Shown here: one piece after another, positions 1 to 8,868 of the stretch
How the letters are laid out: each line of letters opens with the position of its first letter
Position numbering within the stretch: the stretch's first letter is position 1
Assembly: GCA_040403555.1 (NCBI GenBank)
Contig: JBBAKN010000002.1
Coordinates: forward strand, 62,001 to 126,000
Length of the DNA stretch: 64,000 nucleotides
DNA from: JAIPAN01 sp040403555
GTDB lineage: Bacteria; Bacteroidota; Bacteroidia; Sphingobacteriales; Sphingobacteriaceae
Reading direction: 5' to 3'
Program-made: the position numbers and the translations under genes
Notes under the pieces: model-generated
Databases searched by the model: none
What the model was told of the DNA's origin: nothing
Seen by the model: only the letters and a program-made list of their open reading frames with translations

Positions 1-2
1 TT

Positions 3-1673
3 CCTGAGCTCCAAGCCTCTTTACAAATAAATGAGGTATTGGCTAAGCTCTTGGTTTTAAGAGGAGTGCATACCTATGACGAAGCCCGCGATTTTTTTAG
101 ACCCAATATCCATCACCTACACGATCCTTTTCTAATGAAGGATATGGAACAGGCCATTGAACGCATTGAACAAGCCATCACCCAACAAGAAAAAATACTC
201 GTTTTTGGCGATTATGATGTCGATGGCACCACGGCAGTGGCACTCGTTTATCGCTTTTTTAGCAAATACTATACTCAATTAGAATATTACATTCCCGACC
301 GCTATTTGGAAGGATACGGCATTTCGTACAAAGGCATTGATTATGCAGCTGAAAATAATTTCAGCTTAATTATTGCACTCGATTGCGGCATTAAATCGGT
401 AGATCATGTGGCTTACTCCAAAGCAAAGGGTGTAGATTTTATTATCTGCGACCACCATTTACCCGGCCAAAACTTACCAGATGCGGTAGCTGTATTAGAC
501 CCCAAGCGTCCCGACTGCAGTTATCCTTATAAAGAATTAGCCGGCTGCGGCATTGGCTTTAAATTGATACAAGCCTATACGCAAAAAAACGACTTGCCTT
601 TTGAGGACTTAGAAGCTTATCTAGATTTAGTTGCCGTAAGCATTGCTGCAGATATTGTTCCCATTGATGGCGAAAACCGAACCTTAGCTTGGTTTGGTAT
701 GAAACGTCTAAACGAACAGCCATGTGCTGGCTTGGCCGCCTTGCGTAGCATTGCAAAACAAAAGCCTTATTACACGTTATCGGATGCCGTGTTTCAATTA
801 GGGCCTCGGATAAACGCCGCCGGCCGCATTGCTGATGCCAAGCAAGCCGTGCGTTTATTGAGGTGTAGCACCCAAAAAGAAGCCCTAGAAATTGCAAAAC
901 TTATTGACATACACAACGACGAACGCCGCGAACACGATAGCGATATTACCGAACAAGCCTTGGCACAATTAGAATCGGGTGTAGATTTTAAAACTCGGAA
1001 AAGCACCGTGGTGTTTAACGAGAGCTGGCACAAAGGCGTTATCGGCATTGTGGCCTCCCGCTTAACCGAAAAATATTACCGCCCAACCATTGTACTTACC
1101 CAATCTAACGGCGTAGTAGCAGGTTCGGCCCGTTCGGTATTAGGTTTTGATTTATACGAAGCACTTTTAGCCTGCACCGATTTATTGGAGCAATTTGGCG
1201 GGCATAAATATGCTGCTGGTCTCACCATGAAAGCAGAAAATGTGCCGGCCTTTAAACAACGTTTCGAAGAAGTGGTTTCGGCTAGTATTTCGGAAGACTT
1301 ATTGGTACAAGAAATTAGCATAGATTCACCCCTAAACTTAGCGCAAATAGATGCCAAATTTTTCCGTATCCTTTCTCAGTTCGAACCCTTTGGGCCCAAA
1401 AATATGTCGCCCGTATTTATAGCAAGCGGCGTAGAACTAGCGGGTACTATTGGCATTGTGGGCGATAAACACTTAAAAATGCAGGTAAAACAAGGAGATT
1501 CAAACGTTTTCGACTGCATTGGCTTTGGCTTAGGAAAGCTCAAAGAAGTCCTGCTACGAAGTAAAAGCTTCGATATGTGTTTTAGCATTGAAGAAAATAG
1601 TTGGAAAGATAGACGAAACATTCAGTTAAACATCAAAGACATTCGTATTTTAGAGGGCAATAACGTGTTATGA
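3..1673 (+). CDS. recJ: Single-stranded-DNA-specific exonuclease RecJ (5' end outside window)
   Basis: RecJ degrades single-stranded DNA 5' to 3' in recombination and mismatch repair. The frame is open from the window edge (codon at 3), so the N-terminus is missing; a TTG at 39 is only an internal codon. Seen: DHH-domain motif DYDVDGTTA near base 210, CDHH near base 450, GPRINAAGR near base 800, and the DHHA1-type GGHKYAAG near base 1197, followed by the C-terminal OB-like region. About 556 residues are visible, close to the full length of Bacteroidota RecJ, so only a short N-terminal stretch is lost. The stop overlaps the lptB start by 4 bases (ATGA), which suggests translational coupling. 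Confidence 0.96.
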   Translation, partial: PELQASLQINEVLAKLLVLRGVHTYDEARDFFRPNIHHLHDPFLMKDMEQAIERIEQAITQQEKILVFGDYDVDGTTAVALVYRFFSKYYTQLEYYIPDRYLEGYGISYKGIDYAAENNFSLIIALDCGIKSVDHVAYSKAKGVDFIICDHHLPGQNLPDAVAVLDPKRPDCSYPYKELAGCGIGFKLIQAYTQKNDLPFEDLEAYLDLVAVSIAADIVPIDGENRTLAWFGMKRLNEQPCAGLAALRSIAKQKPYYTLSDAVFQLGPRINAAGRIADAKQAVRLLRCSTQKEALEIAKLIDIHNDERREHDSDITEQALAQLESGVDFKTRKSTVVFNESWHKGVIGIVASRLTEKYYRPTIVLTQSNGVVAGSARSVLGFDLYEALLACTDLLEQFGGHKYAAGLTMKAENVPAFKQRFEEVVSASISEDLLVQEISIDSPLNLAQIDAKFFRILSQFEPFGPKNMSPVFIASGVELAGTIGIVGDKHLKMQVKQGDSNVFDCIGFGLGKLKEVLLRSKSFDMCFSIEENSWKDRRNIQLNIKDIRILEGNNVL

Positions 1674-2401
1674 TTTTAAAAGCAGAAAACCTTATAAAAA
1701 AATATAAGCAACGAACCGTGGTAAACAACGTGTCGTTTGAAGTTGCCCAAGGCGAAATTGTGGGTTTATTGGGCCCAAATGGTGCCGGAAAAACTACCTC
1801 TTTTTACATGATTGTAGGCTTAATTAAGCCTAATGAAGGGCATGTATACTTAGAGGATGAAGATATTACCGAAGACCCCATGTACCGCCGGGCACAAAAA
1901 GGAATTGGCTATCTGGCACAAGAGGCTTCTGTTTTTAGAAAGTTAACGGTAGAGGATAATATTATGGCCATTTTAGAAATGACCGAGCTTTCTAAAGAAG
2001 AACAAAAAGCCAAATTAGAAGAATTAATAGCAGAATTTAGCCTCGAAAAAGTCCGTAAAAACCGTGGCGATTTACTCTCTGGAGGAGAACGCAGACGAAC
2101 CGAAATTGCCCGAGCATTGGCCGCCGACCCTAAATTTATCTTACTCGATGAGCCCTTTGCAGGAGTTGACCCCATTGCGGTGGAGGAAATTCAAGCTATT
2201 GTGGCCAAATTAAAATTACGCAACATTGGTATTTTAATTACCGACCATAATGTGCAAGAAACTTTGTCTATCACCGATAGGGCTTACCTACTTGCCGAAG
2301 GCAAAATTATGCTGACCGGTACTCCTAAAGAAATTGCAAGCAACGAATTGGCTCGTAAATTTTATTTAGGCCAGAATTTCGAACTCAGAAAGAAAGTTTA
2401 G
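1670..2401 (+). CDS. lptB: LPS export ABC transporter ATP-binding protein LptB
   Basis: This cytoplasmic ATPase powers the LptBFG complex, which extracts LPS from the inner membrane. The protein has 243 residues, the usual size. Walker A GPNGAGKTT is at residues 35-43, the ABC signature LSGGERRR at 136-143, and Walker B FILLDEP at 156-162 followed by the LptB-typical FAGVDP. The ERRR variant after the signature is characteristic of LptB rather than of amino-acid or LIV transporters. It is coupled to recJ by a 4-base overlap and followed after 10 bases by the GH3 gene. The OstA-like gene at 45.7 kb would act in the same LPS transport pathway. Confidence 0.95.
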   Translation: MILKAENLIKKYKQRTVVNNVSFEVAQGEIVGLLGPNGAGKTTSFYMIVGLIKPNEGHVYLEDEDITEDPMYRRAQKGIGYLAQEASVFRKLTVEDNIMAILEMTELSKEEQKAKLEELIAEFSLEKVRKNRGDLLSGGERRRTEIARALAADPKFILLDEPFAGVDPIAVEEIQAIVAKLKLRNIGILITDHNVQETLSITDRAYLLAEGKIMLTGTPKEIASNELARKFYLGQNFELRKKV

Positions 2402-2411
2402 TAAAACCAGC

Positions 2412-3932
2412 ATGACTTTAGTCAACTCTTTCTTTACCTGGATTATGAAAAAGCGCATGCATCAGATTGAGCTTTTCATGAAATATCCGCATGAGGTACA
2501 AGAAGAGTGGCTACACAATCTTGTAGATACCGCTAAAAATACCGAATGGGGCAAAGCCTATGGTTATGAAGACATTAAATCGTCAGACGAGTTTAAGAAC
2601 AGAGTACCCATACAAACTTACGATACCCTAAAACCTTATATTGAGCGCATGTTGGCTGGAGAACAAGCCGTATTGTGGCCCTCCGAAATAAAATGGTTTG
2701 CCAAGTCGTCGGGCACTACCAACGATCGGAGTAAGTTTATCCCAGTAAGTGAAGAGTCACTAGAAGAATGCCATTACAAAGGTGGCAAAGACTTGCTTTC
2801 TATATACTGCAATAACCGCCCAGAGAGTAAAATATTTACAGGTAAATGTTTGGTATTAGGTGGAAGTTATAGCGTAAATCAACTTAATACAGATGCCTCT
2901 TACGGCGATTTATCGGCCGTATTGATTAAAAATTTACCCATATGGGCCGAGTTTTACCGTACACCAGACCAATCGATTACCCTTCTCGAAAATTTTGAAG
3001 AAAAAATAGAGAAAATGGCAAGAGCTACCCTCGATGTAAACGTAACCAATATTTCGGGGGTGCCTACTTGGAATGTAGTGCTAGCCAAGCGCATTTTAGA
3101 GTTGAGCGGCAAATCGCACTTGCTAGAAGTTTGGCCAAATTTGGAATTATATTTTCATGGTGCTGTCAATTTCACCCCTTACCGAGAACAGTTCAAACAA
3201 CTCATTCCGTCAGACCAAATGTATTATTTGGAAACCTACAATGCCTCAGAAGGATTTTTTGGTATACAAGATTTATCCAATTCCGAAGAATTGCTATTGA
3301 TGCTAGATTATGGCATTTATTACGAGTTTTTGCCCATGGAACATATCGATGAAGAGCAGCCTAAAACCTTAAGCTTAAACGAGGTAGAGTTGGATAAAAA
3401 CTATGCACTTATTATTTCTACCAATGCCGGCTTGTGGCGTTATCAAATTGGCGATACCATTAAATTTACGTCACTATCACCTTACCGCATTCAAATTACG
3501 GGACGTACCAAACATTTTATAAATGCCTTTGGCGAAGAGTTAATTATTGATAATGCCGAAAAAGCCTTGGCTAAAACGTGTGCCGAAACAACTAGTGCCA
3601 TCAAAGAATATACCGCCGGCCCAATTTATTTTAAGGGCAACGATGCTGGTGCCCACGAGTGGATTATTGAATTTGAAGAGGCACCCAAAGACCTTACTCG
3701 TTTCACCGAAATATTAGATCAGCACCTGCGGAAACTAAACTCCGATTACGATGCCAAGCGTTATAAAGATATGGCCTTAGGCATGCCTAAAATTCACCAA
3801 GCCCCTACAGGAACTTTTTATACCTGGATGAAAAATCGCGGAAAACTAGGTGGACAACACAAGGTGCCTCGTTTGGCCAACGAGCGAAAATATGTCGAAG
3901 AAATTCTGAAATTAATTAGCGCTCTTTCTTAG
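2412..3932 (+). CDS. GH3 auxin-responsive promoter family protein (acyl-adenylate/amide synthetase fold)
   Basis: The 506-residue protein has the full-length GH3 layout. The GH3 family (plant JAR1-like) is related to acyl-adenylating enzymes that conjugate carboxylic acids to amino acids; the bacterial substrate is unknown. Seen: the ATP-binding loop AKSSGTTNDRSKFIP near residues 96-110, YNASEGFFG near 276, and the hinge-region motif YQIGDTIKF near 344. These make an active adenylating enzyme plausible. It is the third gene of the recJ-lptB operon (gap of 10 bases). Its last 17 bases overlap, tail to tail, the end of terC on the opposite strand. The function in Bacteroidota is unassigned. Confidence 0.9.
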   Translation: MTLVNSFFTWIMKKRMHQIELFMKYPHEVQEEWLHNLVDTAKNTEWGKAYGYEDIKSSDEFKNRVPIQTYDTLKPYIERMLAGEQAVLWPSEIKWFAKSSGTTNDRSKFIPVSEESLEECHYKGGKDLLSIYCNNRPESKIFTGKCLVLGGSYSVNQLNTDASYGDLSAVLIKNLPIWAEFYRTPDQSITLLENFEEKIEKMARATLDVNVTNISGVPTWNVVLAKRILELSGKSHLLEVWPNLELYFHGAVNFTPYREQFKQLIPSDQMYYLETYNASEGFFGIQDLSNSEELLLMLDYGIYYEFLPMEHIDEEQPKTLSLNEVELDKNYALIISTNAGLWRYQIGDTIKFTSLSPYRIQITGRTKHFINAFGEELIIDNAEKALAKTCAETTSAIKEYTAGPIYFKGNDAGAHEWIIEFEEAPKDLTRFTEILDQHLRKLNSDYDAKRYKDMALGMPKIHQAPTGTFYTWMKNRGKLGGQHKVPRLANERKYVEEILKLISALS

Positions 3933-4959
3933 GAAATAAGAGGGAAGCGATTATACTGGCACTTAAAATAAGCAAAATAACCACTAAAGAGTGCAGAGTA
4001 TTAAATCCTACTTGCACCAAATAATGGTGCGCTAACATTTTAAATCCAATAAATACCAGCAATATAGAAAGCCCGATTTTGAGGTATTGGAATTTATGAA
4101 TGATGTTCACCAGCAAAAAGAACATAGATCGCAAGCCCAGAATGGCAAAAATATTAGAAAAGAATACGATGTAAGGATCTTTGGTAACCGAAAAAATAGC
4201 TGGAATAGAATCTACGGCAAATAACAAATCGGTAAACTCTACCACCAATAGCACAATAAAAAGGGGAGTAATAAACCATTTTCCTGCTTGCTTAATAATG
4301 AACTTTCCGCCGCCATACTCTGTTGCTACCGGAAAATACTTGGCTGCAAATTTAACCACTTTGTGATTTTCTGGGTCTACCGATTCATCGTCGTTTCTGC
4401 CAAAAAACATGGCGGCTCCGGTATACACTAAAAATGCACCGAAAACATACATAATCCAACTAAACTTGGCCAACAAAGCCGCTCCCATAAAAATGAATAA
4501 AAAGCGCAAGCAGAGCGCACCTATAATCCCCCAAAAAAGTACCCGGTGGTAATACTTTTCTTCCACCGAAAAAGCAGAAAAAATAAGTACCATCACAAAA
4601 ATATTATCTACCGAAAGGGCATACTCTACCACATAACCGGTAATAAATTCGAGGGATAAATTTTGTCGGTAATGCCCTAAGCTCGTTCCAAAATCTTGCA
4701 CATAGGAAGGAATTGTTTGGCCGTATTGTTTGGTAATTTGCTGCAACTGGTCTGCAGTTTGAATTTGATGCAGCATATCGCCTTTGAGTAAAAGCAATAC
4801 ATAAAAAGCCAAGGCAAAAGAGACCCAAATGGCACTCATAATAGACGCTTCTTTAAAGCCTACCGTATGTTGCTTTTTATTAAATACACCCAAATCTATG
4901 GCTAACATGCAGGCAATAAAAAGCAGAAAACAGGCAAAAAAGATGAATTCTGAATGCAT
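3916..4959 (-). CDS. TerC/Alx family integral membrane protein
   Basis: TerC/Alx proteins are inner-membrane proteins linked to metal-ion (Mn2+) export or tellurium resistance. The 347-residue sequence shows about eight to nine hydrophobic segments and the intramembrane acidic motifs of the family: AIDLGVF near residue 20, EYALSVDNIF near 115, and DLLFAVDSIPA near 245 followed by FSNIFAILGLRS. It lies downstream of the polyprenyl synthase with a TAATG arrangement (stop and start share one base), so the two are probably co-transcribed. The family assignment is firm; the transported ion is inferred only from relatives. Confidence 0.9.
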   Translation of the reverse strand: MHSEFIFFACFLLFIACMLAIDLGVFNKKQHTVGFKEASIMSAIWVSFALAFYVLLLLKGDMLHQIQTADQLQQITKQYGQTIPSYVQDFGTSLGHYRQNLSLEFITGYVVEYALSVDNIFVMVLIFSAFSVEEKYYHRVLFWGIIGALCLRFLFIFMGAALLAKFSWIMYVFGAFLVYTGAAMFFGRNDDESVDPENHKVVKFAAKYFPVATEYGGGKFIIKQAGKWFITPLFIVLLVVEFTDLLFAVDSIPAIFSVTKDPYIVFFSNIFAILGLRSMFFLLVNIIHKFQYLKIGLSILLVFIGFKMLAHHYLVQVGFNTLHSLVVILLILSASIIASLLFPKKER

Positions 4960-5930
4960 TAATTGGTGCGTTGGGTGGTATAAAGAACCAAATTTTCTAA
5001 ATGGTTCCGGTGAGTATCGCTACCTAAATTGGCTATTAAATCGAAGGCTTCTTGTTGGTAGCGTTTCATTTGTGTTTCGGCATAGGCCAAGCCGCCGCTT
5101 TGGCGCACAAAATCGAGTACTATTTGTACTTGATTGGGCTCATCGCTCTTGTTTTTAATAATATTAATAATGCGTCTTTTTTCGGAGCGATTGCTTTGCT
5201 GCAGTGCATAAATCAAGGGCAAGGTCATTTTCTTTTCTTTGATGTCTATGCCCAAGGGTTTGCCCACTGCATCAAATCCAAAATCAAACAAATCGTCTTT
5301 CAGTTGAAAGGCAATGCCAATTTTTTCGCCAAATAAACGCATGCGTTCTATTACTTCTTCCGAAGCGCTAGCCGAAGCGGCGCCGCAGGCACAGCAGGAA
5401 GCAATTAAGGAGGCTGTTTTTTTACGAATCACTTCAAAATAAACAGCTTCATCAATATCTAATTTACGGGCTTTTTCTAATTGCAAAAGCTCACCTTCGC
5501 TCATTTGTTGTACCGCTTCTGAAACAATTTTTAATAAACGATGATCCTCATTATTTACAGAGAGCAATAGGCCTTTAGCCAGCAAATAATCGCCCACTAA
5601 AACGGCTATTTTATTTTTCCAAAGGGCATTTATAGAAAAAAAGCCTCTCCGCTGGTAGGCATCGTCTACCACATCGTCGTGCACCAAGGTTGCTGTATGC
5701 AACAACTCTACCAAAGCAGCTCCGCGGTAACTGGCCTCGGTAATACCTCCGCAAAAATTTGCGGCCGAGAGTACAAACATGGGGCGTATTTGCTTGCCTT
5801 TACGTTTGAGTATGTATCGGGTAATGCGATCGAGCAGCGGGGTGGTCGTCTTCATTGCTTCTTTAAACTTTTTCTCAAAAGTTTTAAGTTCGGTTGCAAT
5901 GGGTTTCTGAAGGGCGTCCAGTTTAATCAT
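4959..5930 (-). CDS. Polyprenyl (octaprenyl-type) diphosphate synthase
   Basis: Trans-prenyltransferase that elongates isoprenyl diphosphates, probably for the menaquinone side chain. The protein has 323 residues. The first Asp-rich motif DDVVDD starts at residue 85 and is followed by RRG. The second Asp-rich motif KDDLFDFGFD is near residue 216. GKQIRP near residue 45 is the conserved basic substrate-binding segment. The residues upstream of the first Asp motif fit a long-chain (IspB/HepT-like) enzyme, but the exact chain length cannot be read from the sequence. It is the first gene of a two-gene unit with terC. Confidence 0.92.
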   Translation of the reverse strand: MIKLDALQKPIATELKTFEKKFKEAMKTTTPLLDRITRYILKRKGKQIRPMFVLSAANFCGGITEASYRGAALVELLHTATLVHDDVVDDAYQRRGFFSINALWKNKIAVLVGDYLLAKGLLLSVNNEDHRLLKIVSEAVQQMSEGELLQLEKARKLDIDEAVYFEVIRKKTASLIASCCACGAASASASEEVIERMRLFGEKIGIAFQLKDDLFDFGFDAVGKPLGIDIKEKKMTLPLIYALQQSNRSEKRRIINIIKNKSDEPNQVQIVLDFVRQSGGLAYAETQMKRYQQEAFDLIANLGSDTHRNHLENLVLYTTQRTN

Positions 5931-5987
5931 AGGTAGGCTTTACAGCCTTACAAACTTACGGAATTAGGCTGTTAAATTAGTTTGAAA

Positions 5988-6738
5988 CTAATCATTTACC
6001 CAGCCATCACCGCCACAAGATTCACAAGGAACCGGCCTCAATCCACTACCATTACAATCAAGGCATGCAACAAATTCTCCATTACCATAGTCAAACCTGC
6101 CTGTACCAGAACAATGAGAACATTGGCTTGTATAAACCTTCCCTCCCCCACTGCAGGTTATACATTGCGCTTTTTGAGGTTTAGCTTCTTCTCTGGGTTC
6201 TTCATAACTTGATCCAGACGGAGCCGTTTTTTCTTCAGCTTCAGTTGAGCTACTCTCCGAACTTGATCCAGACGGAGCCGTTTTTTCTTCAGCTTCAGTT
6301 GAGCTACTCTCCGAATCTTGATTGTAATCATCAATGTTACCGCTCGAAGGTGTGTAAGAGGATGCACGACCTGGGCCCTACATATAGGCTACACCAGCAA
6401 AAATTAGGAGACCTACAATAGCAACGGCAACCAAAACTGTACGTGCAGATAACCTACCACTTTTTTCGATTTGAGGATTTTGCAAAGGAGGCATTACCCG
6501 CTGCCTAGGCATGGAAGGTGGCACCGGAGGGGGTGGAGTAAGTTTCGCATTCGGTAAAGGTGGGGGTCCTAATGACTTACCTACACCTAAAGCACTGGCT
6601 AAAGCTGGTATGTCTTTAGCCAAGATCCATTGCGTACCATCTTCACTTACCTCGGTATTAGCGTCTATAATTTTTAGGAGATCGGCAAGGGGTATAGGAC
6701 CCAAAGTGTCATTATTTTTTTTTGAAAAAATAGTTCAT
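5988..6738 (-). pseudogene. Broken GYF_2-TM-DnaJ-zinc-finger gene (frameshift plus in-frame stop)
   Basis: Three pieces on one strand reconstruct a single protein of about 250 residues. (1) ATG at 6738 reads MNYFFKKK and stops in a nine-A run (complement of 6715-6723). With eight A it would continue NNDTLGPIPL, which aligns without gaps to the start of the neighbouring GYF_2 protein. (2) 6704-6381 encodes the rest of the GYF_2 module, a Pro-rich linker and one membrane segment, ending at TAG 6378-6380. (3) The same frame stays open past TAG to the stop at 5988. This part carries an exact two-fold 18-residue Ser/Glu repeat and four CxxC knuckles with DnaJ-type spacing (CSGGG, CSGTG, CNGSG, CGGDG). 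Decay is the simplest reading; slippage plus readthrough, or base-call error, are alternatives. Confidence 0.75.
6206..6313 (-). repeat. Exact 54-bp tandem duplication, two copies
   Basis: Copies at 6206-6259 and 6260-6313 are identical by eye. The period is a multiple of three. On the minus strand each copy encodes an 18-residue acidic, Ser-rich segment in the linker of the broken GYF_2/DnaJ-finger gene. Exact identity at synonymous sites means a recent duplication. Confidence 0.9.
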
Positions 6739-6746
6739 ATAGTTTC

Positions 6747-7373
6747 TTATTTAGTGATAATGCTAGTTGGTTTCGGCAATATTCCGTATTCCCCTTCAAA
6801 AAAACCACCACTAGTTTGGCCATATTTAAGGTGAATTTCGTACGCTTGATTAGGGTCTAATTCTGGTAATTCTAGCATAGTAGACCCTACTTTAATTCTA
6901 GGTCTGGTATTGTTTACTTTAAAGTTAATAGAAAAACCTTTATTTATAGTGCCCTCACCAACTAAAATACCGTCTGACACAACTCTAAGAGGGAATGTTC
7001 CCATTACAAAAGTTCCTTTTAAAATCAAGCTAATGGGTATACCCTGTTCGACAATTTTAGCAGTAGCGGATGGAGGCTGGGGAGCAGGGGTTTGTTCTTG
7101 TTTCTCCATTTCTTCAATCTCTAGCAACTCTTTTAGCTCATCGGGCATTTCTTCATCGGGCTCTGGCGCAATTTCTGGTACGCTAGGCACCACACTTGAA
7201 GGTGCACTCGGCGTGAGTAAAGAAACTATAGCAGGTACTGTTCCTGCAGGCTGCCAATCGGTCATAGAACCATCCTCATTCCAAACCAAGGTATCCTTGT
7301 CGATAATGTTAATTAACACTTCCAGAGGTAATGGCCCAAAACTTAGGCCATCTTTTGAGTAATAAAAGTTCAT
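6747..7373 (-). CDS. GYF_2-domain protein with Pro-rich linker and C-terminal beta-rich domain
   Basis: 208 residues. Residues 1-55 match the GYF_2 (DUF4339) pattern: an aromatic-rich start (NFYYSKDG), GPLPLEVL, DTLVWNEDG and a Trp in DWQPAG. This is a peptide-binding type module common in Bacteroidota. Residues 55-107 are Pro/Glu-rich linker. Residues 110-205 look like an all-beta domain with many alternating hydrophobics; no named family is recognised. No signal peptide or membrane segment is visible. The following gene (start 6738, gap of 8 bases) begins with a paralogous GYF_2 module and is broken. The function is unknown; protein-protein recruitment is inferred from the domain class. Confidence 0.75.
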   Translation of the reverse strand: MNFYYSKDGLSFGPLPLEVLINIIDKDTLVWNEDGSMTDWQPAGTVPAIVSLLTPSAPSSVVPSVPEIAPEPDEEMPDELKELLEIEEMEKQEQTPAPQPPSATAKIVEQGIPISLILKGTFVMGTFPLRVVSDGILVGEGTINKGFSINFKVNNTRPRIKVGSTMLELPELDPNQAYEIHLKYGQTSGGFFEGEYGILPKPTSIITK

Positions 7374-7484
7374 TGTCGCAGTGAGTTAGCTTACTTGAAA
7401 TAAATATAACCATAAAATTATTCTGAAAACAAATGAATAATTAAAAATATAATAATTAGTATATTGTATTAATAATTATAAATC
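7374..7484. promoter_or_regulatory. Short AT-rich divergent intergenic region
   Basis: 111 bases separate the GYF_2 gene (minus) from the 342-aa gene (plus). The stretch is almost entirely A/T from 7395 onward, so it must hold both promoters, but no convincing TAnnTTTG element was found on either strand. Confidence 0.4.
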
Positions 7485-8513
7485 ATGAATAATTCCAAAA
7501 AATTCTTGACAGAAACTGAAATTAAAAAACTGCAGGATGATTGGAGCGAAAGTGACATTCCCCTAAATAATACAAATTACAAGCAATTTACAATAGAAAC
7601 TTCTACAAAAGAGCAACAAGTCTTTCGAGCAGAGGCTTTAAAAACACTTATAGCGGTTATTGCGGCAGACTTTGAAGAGAAAAAATATAATGATTATAAA
7701 TTATTTAGAAGTGGTAAGAATAACGATTTGAACACCTACTTTAAATACCTTAAAACAGACCTTTTGGCCAATTTCCCCTTTACCAAAATAGATGCACCCA
7801 TTACTAAAAAATGTAAAGAAACATGGCCAGAATGGTGGAGGAATTTTGAAGCCGTTGACGAAAGTAAACGAAACAATTGGTTCAAGCCAACCTTAGCCTA
7901 CACAGAAGAAAACATGCTCCGTGTTCGCTATTTACGGTTGCGGAGTTTAGCTAAAATTGCACATACAATCGATGTTATCCAAAATCAAGATTTAAAAAAC
8001 CATGGGCTTAGCATAGATAAATCTGGTAAGATATGTGAAAGTAATTCACTTGCATTTGGCACAAAAAAAGCACTTTCTGCCTATTTGGGGCAATGGATTA
8101 TTCGCAAATTCCCTTTTAAAGATTATCCTTTCTACTCTAGTAAACTAGTTGAGCAAAAGCAACAAAAAATAATTTACGAACACTACACACCCATGTCTTT
8201 TTTTAGGGACTTAATTTGGGCCAAGGATTTTGAGAATAAAAAATTTGTTTTCTCAGAAAATACCAAAGTATTCAGCGTAGAGGAGTGGTTATCTATTTTT
8301 TGGCATTGCTACCGAACTGTATACATCTCAAAAAATGAAGATGATAATTTGACTGAAAAGGGCTGGCGCTCCCGTAGACCCTACAATGCATACACAAACG
8401 AGCAAAACCAAATTATTGTTAAAAATGAGACTCTTTGGGGCAGAATGCACGCTATAGCAGAGCTCCAAATAATAGACGAATCATATCACAAAGGCCAAAT
8501 TTTACCAGTATGA
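7485..8513 (+). CDS. Uncharacterised 342-aa protein, first gene of SLOG cassette
   Basis: No family is confidently recognised. The protein is soluble, Lys/Asn/Trp-rich and more AT-rich than the surrounding housekeeping genes, which suggests horizontal acquisition. The N-terminal half is mostly predicted helix with a Trp cluster (ETWPEWWRNF near residue 122). The C-terminal part holds EHYTPMSFFRDLIW near residue 228 and an EDD...GWRSRRP segment near 287-300. From memory this combination resembles a family of hypothetical proteins seen in mobile contexts, but I cannot name it. Its stop overlaps the start of the SLOG gene (ATGA), indicating co-translation and probably joint function. Confidence 0.7.
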   Translation: MNNSKKFLTETEIKKLQDDWSESDIPLNNTNYKQFTIETSTKEQQVFRAEALKTLIAVIAADFEEKKYNDYKLFRSGKNNDLNTYFKYLKTDLLANFPFTKIDAPITKKCKETWPEWWRNFEAVDESKRNNWFKPTLAYTEENMLRVRYLRLRSLAKIAHTIDVIQNQDLKNHGLSIDKSGKICESNSLAFGTKKALSAYLGQWIIRKFPFKDYPFYSSKLVEQKQQKIIYEHYTPMSFFRDLIWAKDFENKKFVFSENTKVFSVEEWLSIFWHCYRTVYISKNEDDNLTEKGWRSRRPYNAYTNEQNQIIVKNETLWGRMHAIAELQIIDESYHKGQILPV

Positions 8514-8860
8514 AATTAGCCGTAGTAGGTAGTAGAACCTTTAGTAATTATAACTTACTTTGCGAAAGCATTGATTCCTTGGGCATAAATATTAGCGAAA
8601 TCGTATCTGGTGGAGCAAGTGGTGCAGACAGCTTAGCTGAAAAATGGGCCAAAGAAAATGAAATACCGTATACCATTATTAAACCAGATTGGGCAAAATA
8701 TGGCAAAGGTGCTGGCATCAAACGAAATAAACAAATCATAGAAAGTTGCGACCAATGTCTGGCATTTTGGGATGGAAAATCCAAGGGAACAGCATCTGGC
8801 ATAAAACTGGCCAAGCAACTCAACAAACCTATTCACCTAATTTTATATAACACTAATTAA
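8510..8860 (+). CDS. YspA/cpYpsA-type SLOG-family protein (DUF2493)
   Basis: 116 residues from the ATG at 8510, which overlaps the preceding stop by four bases. An earlier in-frame start at 8435 would lie wholly inside the upstream gene and is rejected. The sequence has the SLOG pattern: GSRTF at residues 8-12, a Gly-rich loop VSGGASGADSLAE near 33-45, and KPDWAKYGKGAG near 58-69 followed by KRN. SLOG proteins are Rossmann-like and are thought to bind nucleotides or nucleotide-derived ligands; many occur in conflict or signalling operons. The ligand is unknown here. The family call is strong; the biological role is inference. Confidence 0.88.
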   Translation: MKLAVVGSRTFSNYNLLCESIDSLGINISEIVSGGASGADSLAEKWAKENEIPYTIIKPDWAKYGKGAGIKRNKQIIESCDQCLAFWDGKSKGTASGIKLAKQLNKPIHLILYNTN

Positions 8861-8868
8861 TTATAGAT

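Noticed and set aside
39..41. TTG start for recJ
   Set aside because: The frame is open to the window edge with RecJ-like sequence before it, so the gene begins outside.
5940..6000. Left attachment site matching the tRNA-Ser 3' end
   Set aside because: No copy of the T-arm/acceptor sequence was found; only a short ACAGCCT/AGGCTGT dyad at 5941-5973.
8435..8509. Earlier start for the SLOG gene
   Set aside because: The extension lies inside the preceding gene in another frame; the ATGA overlap at 8510 gives the family-conserved N-terminus.
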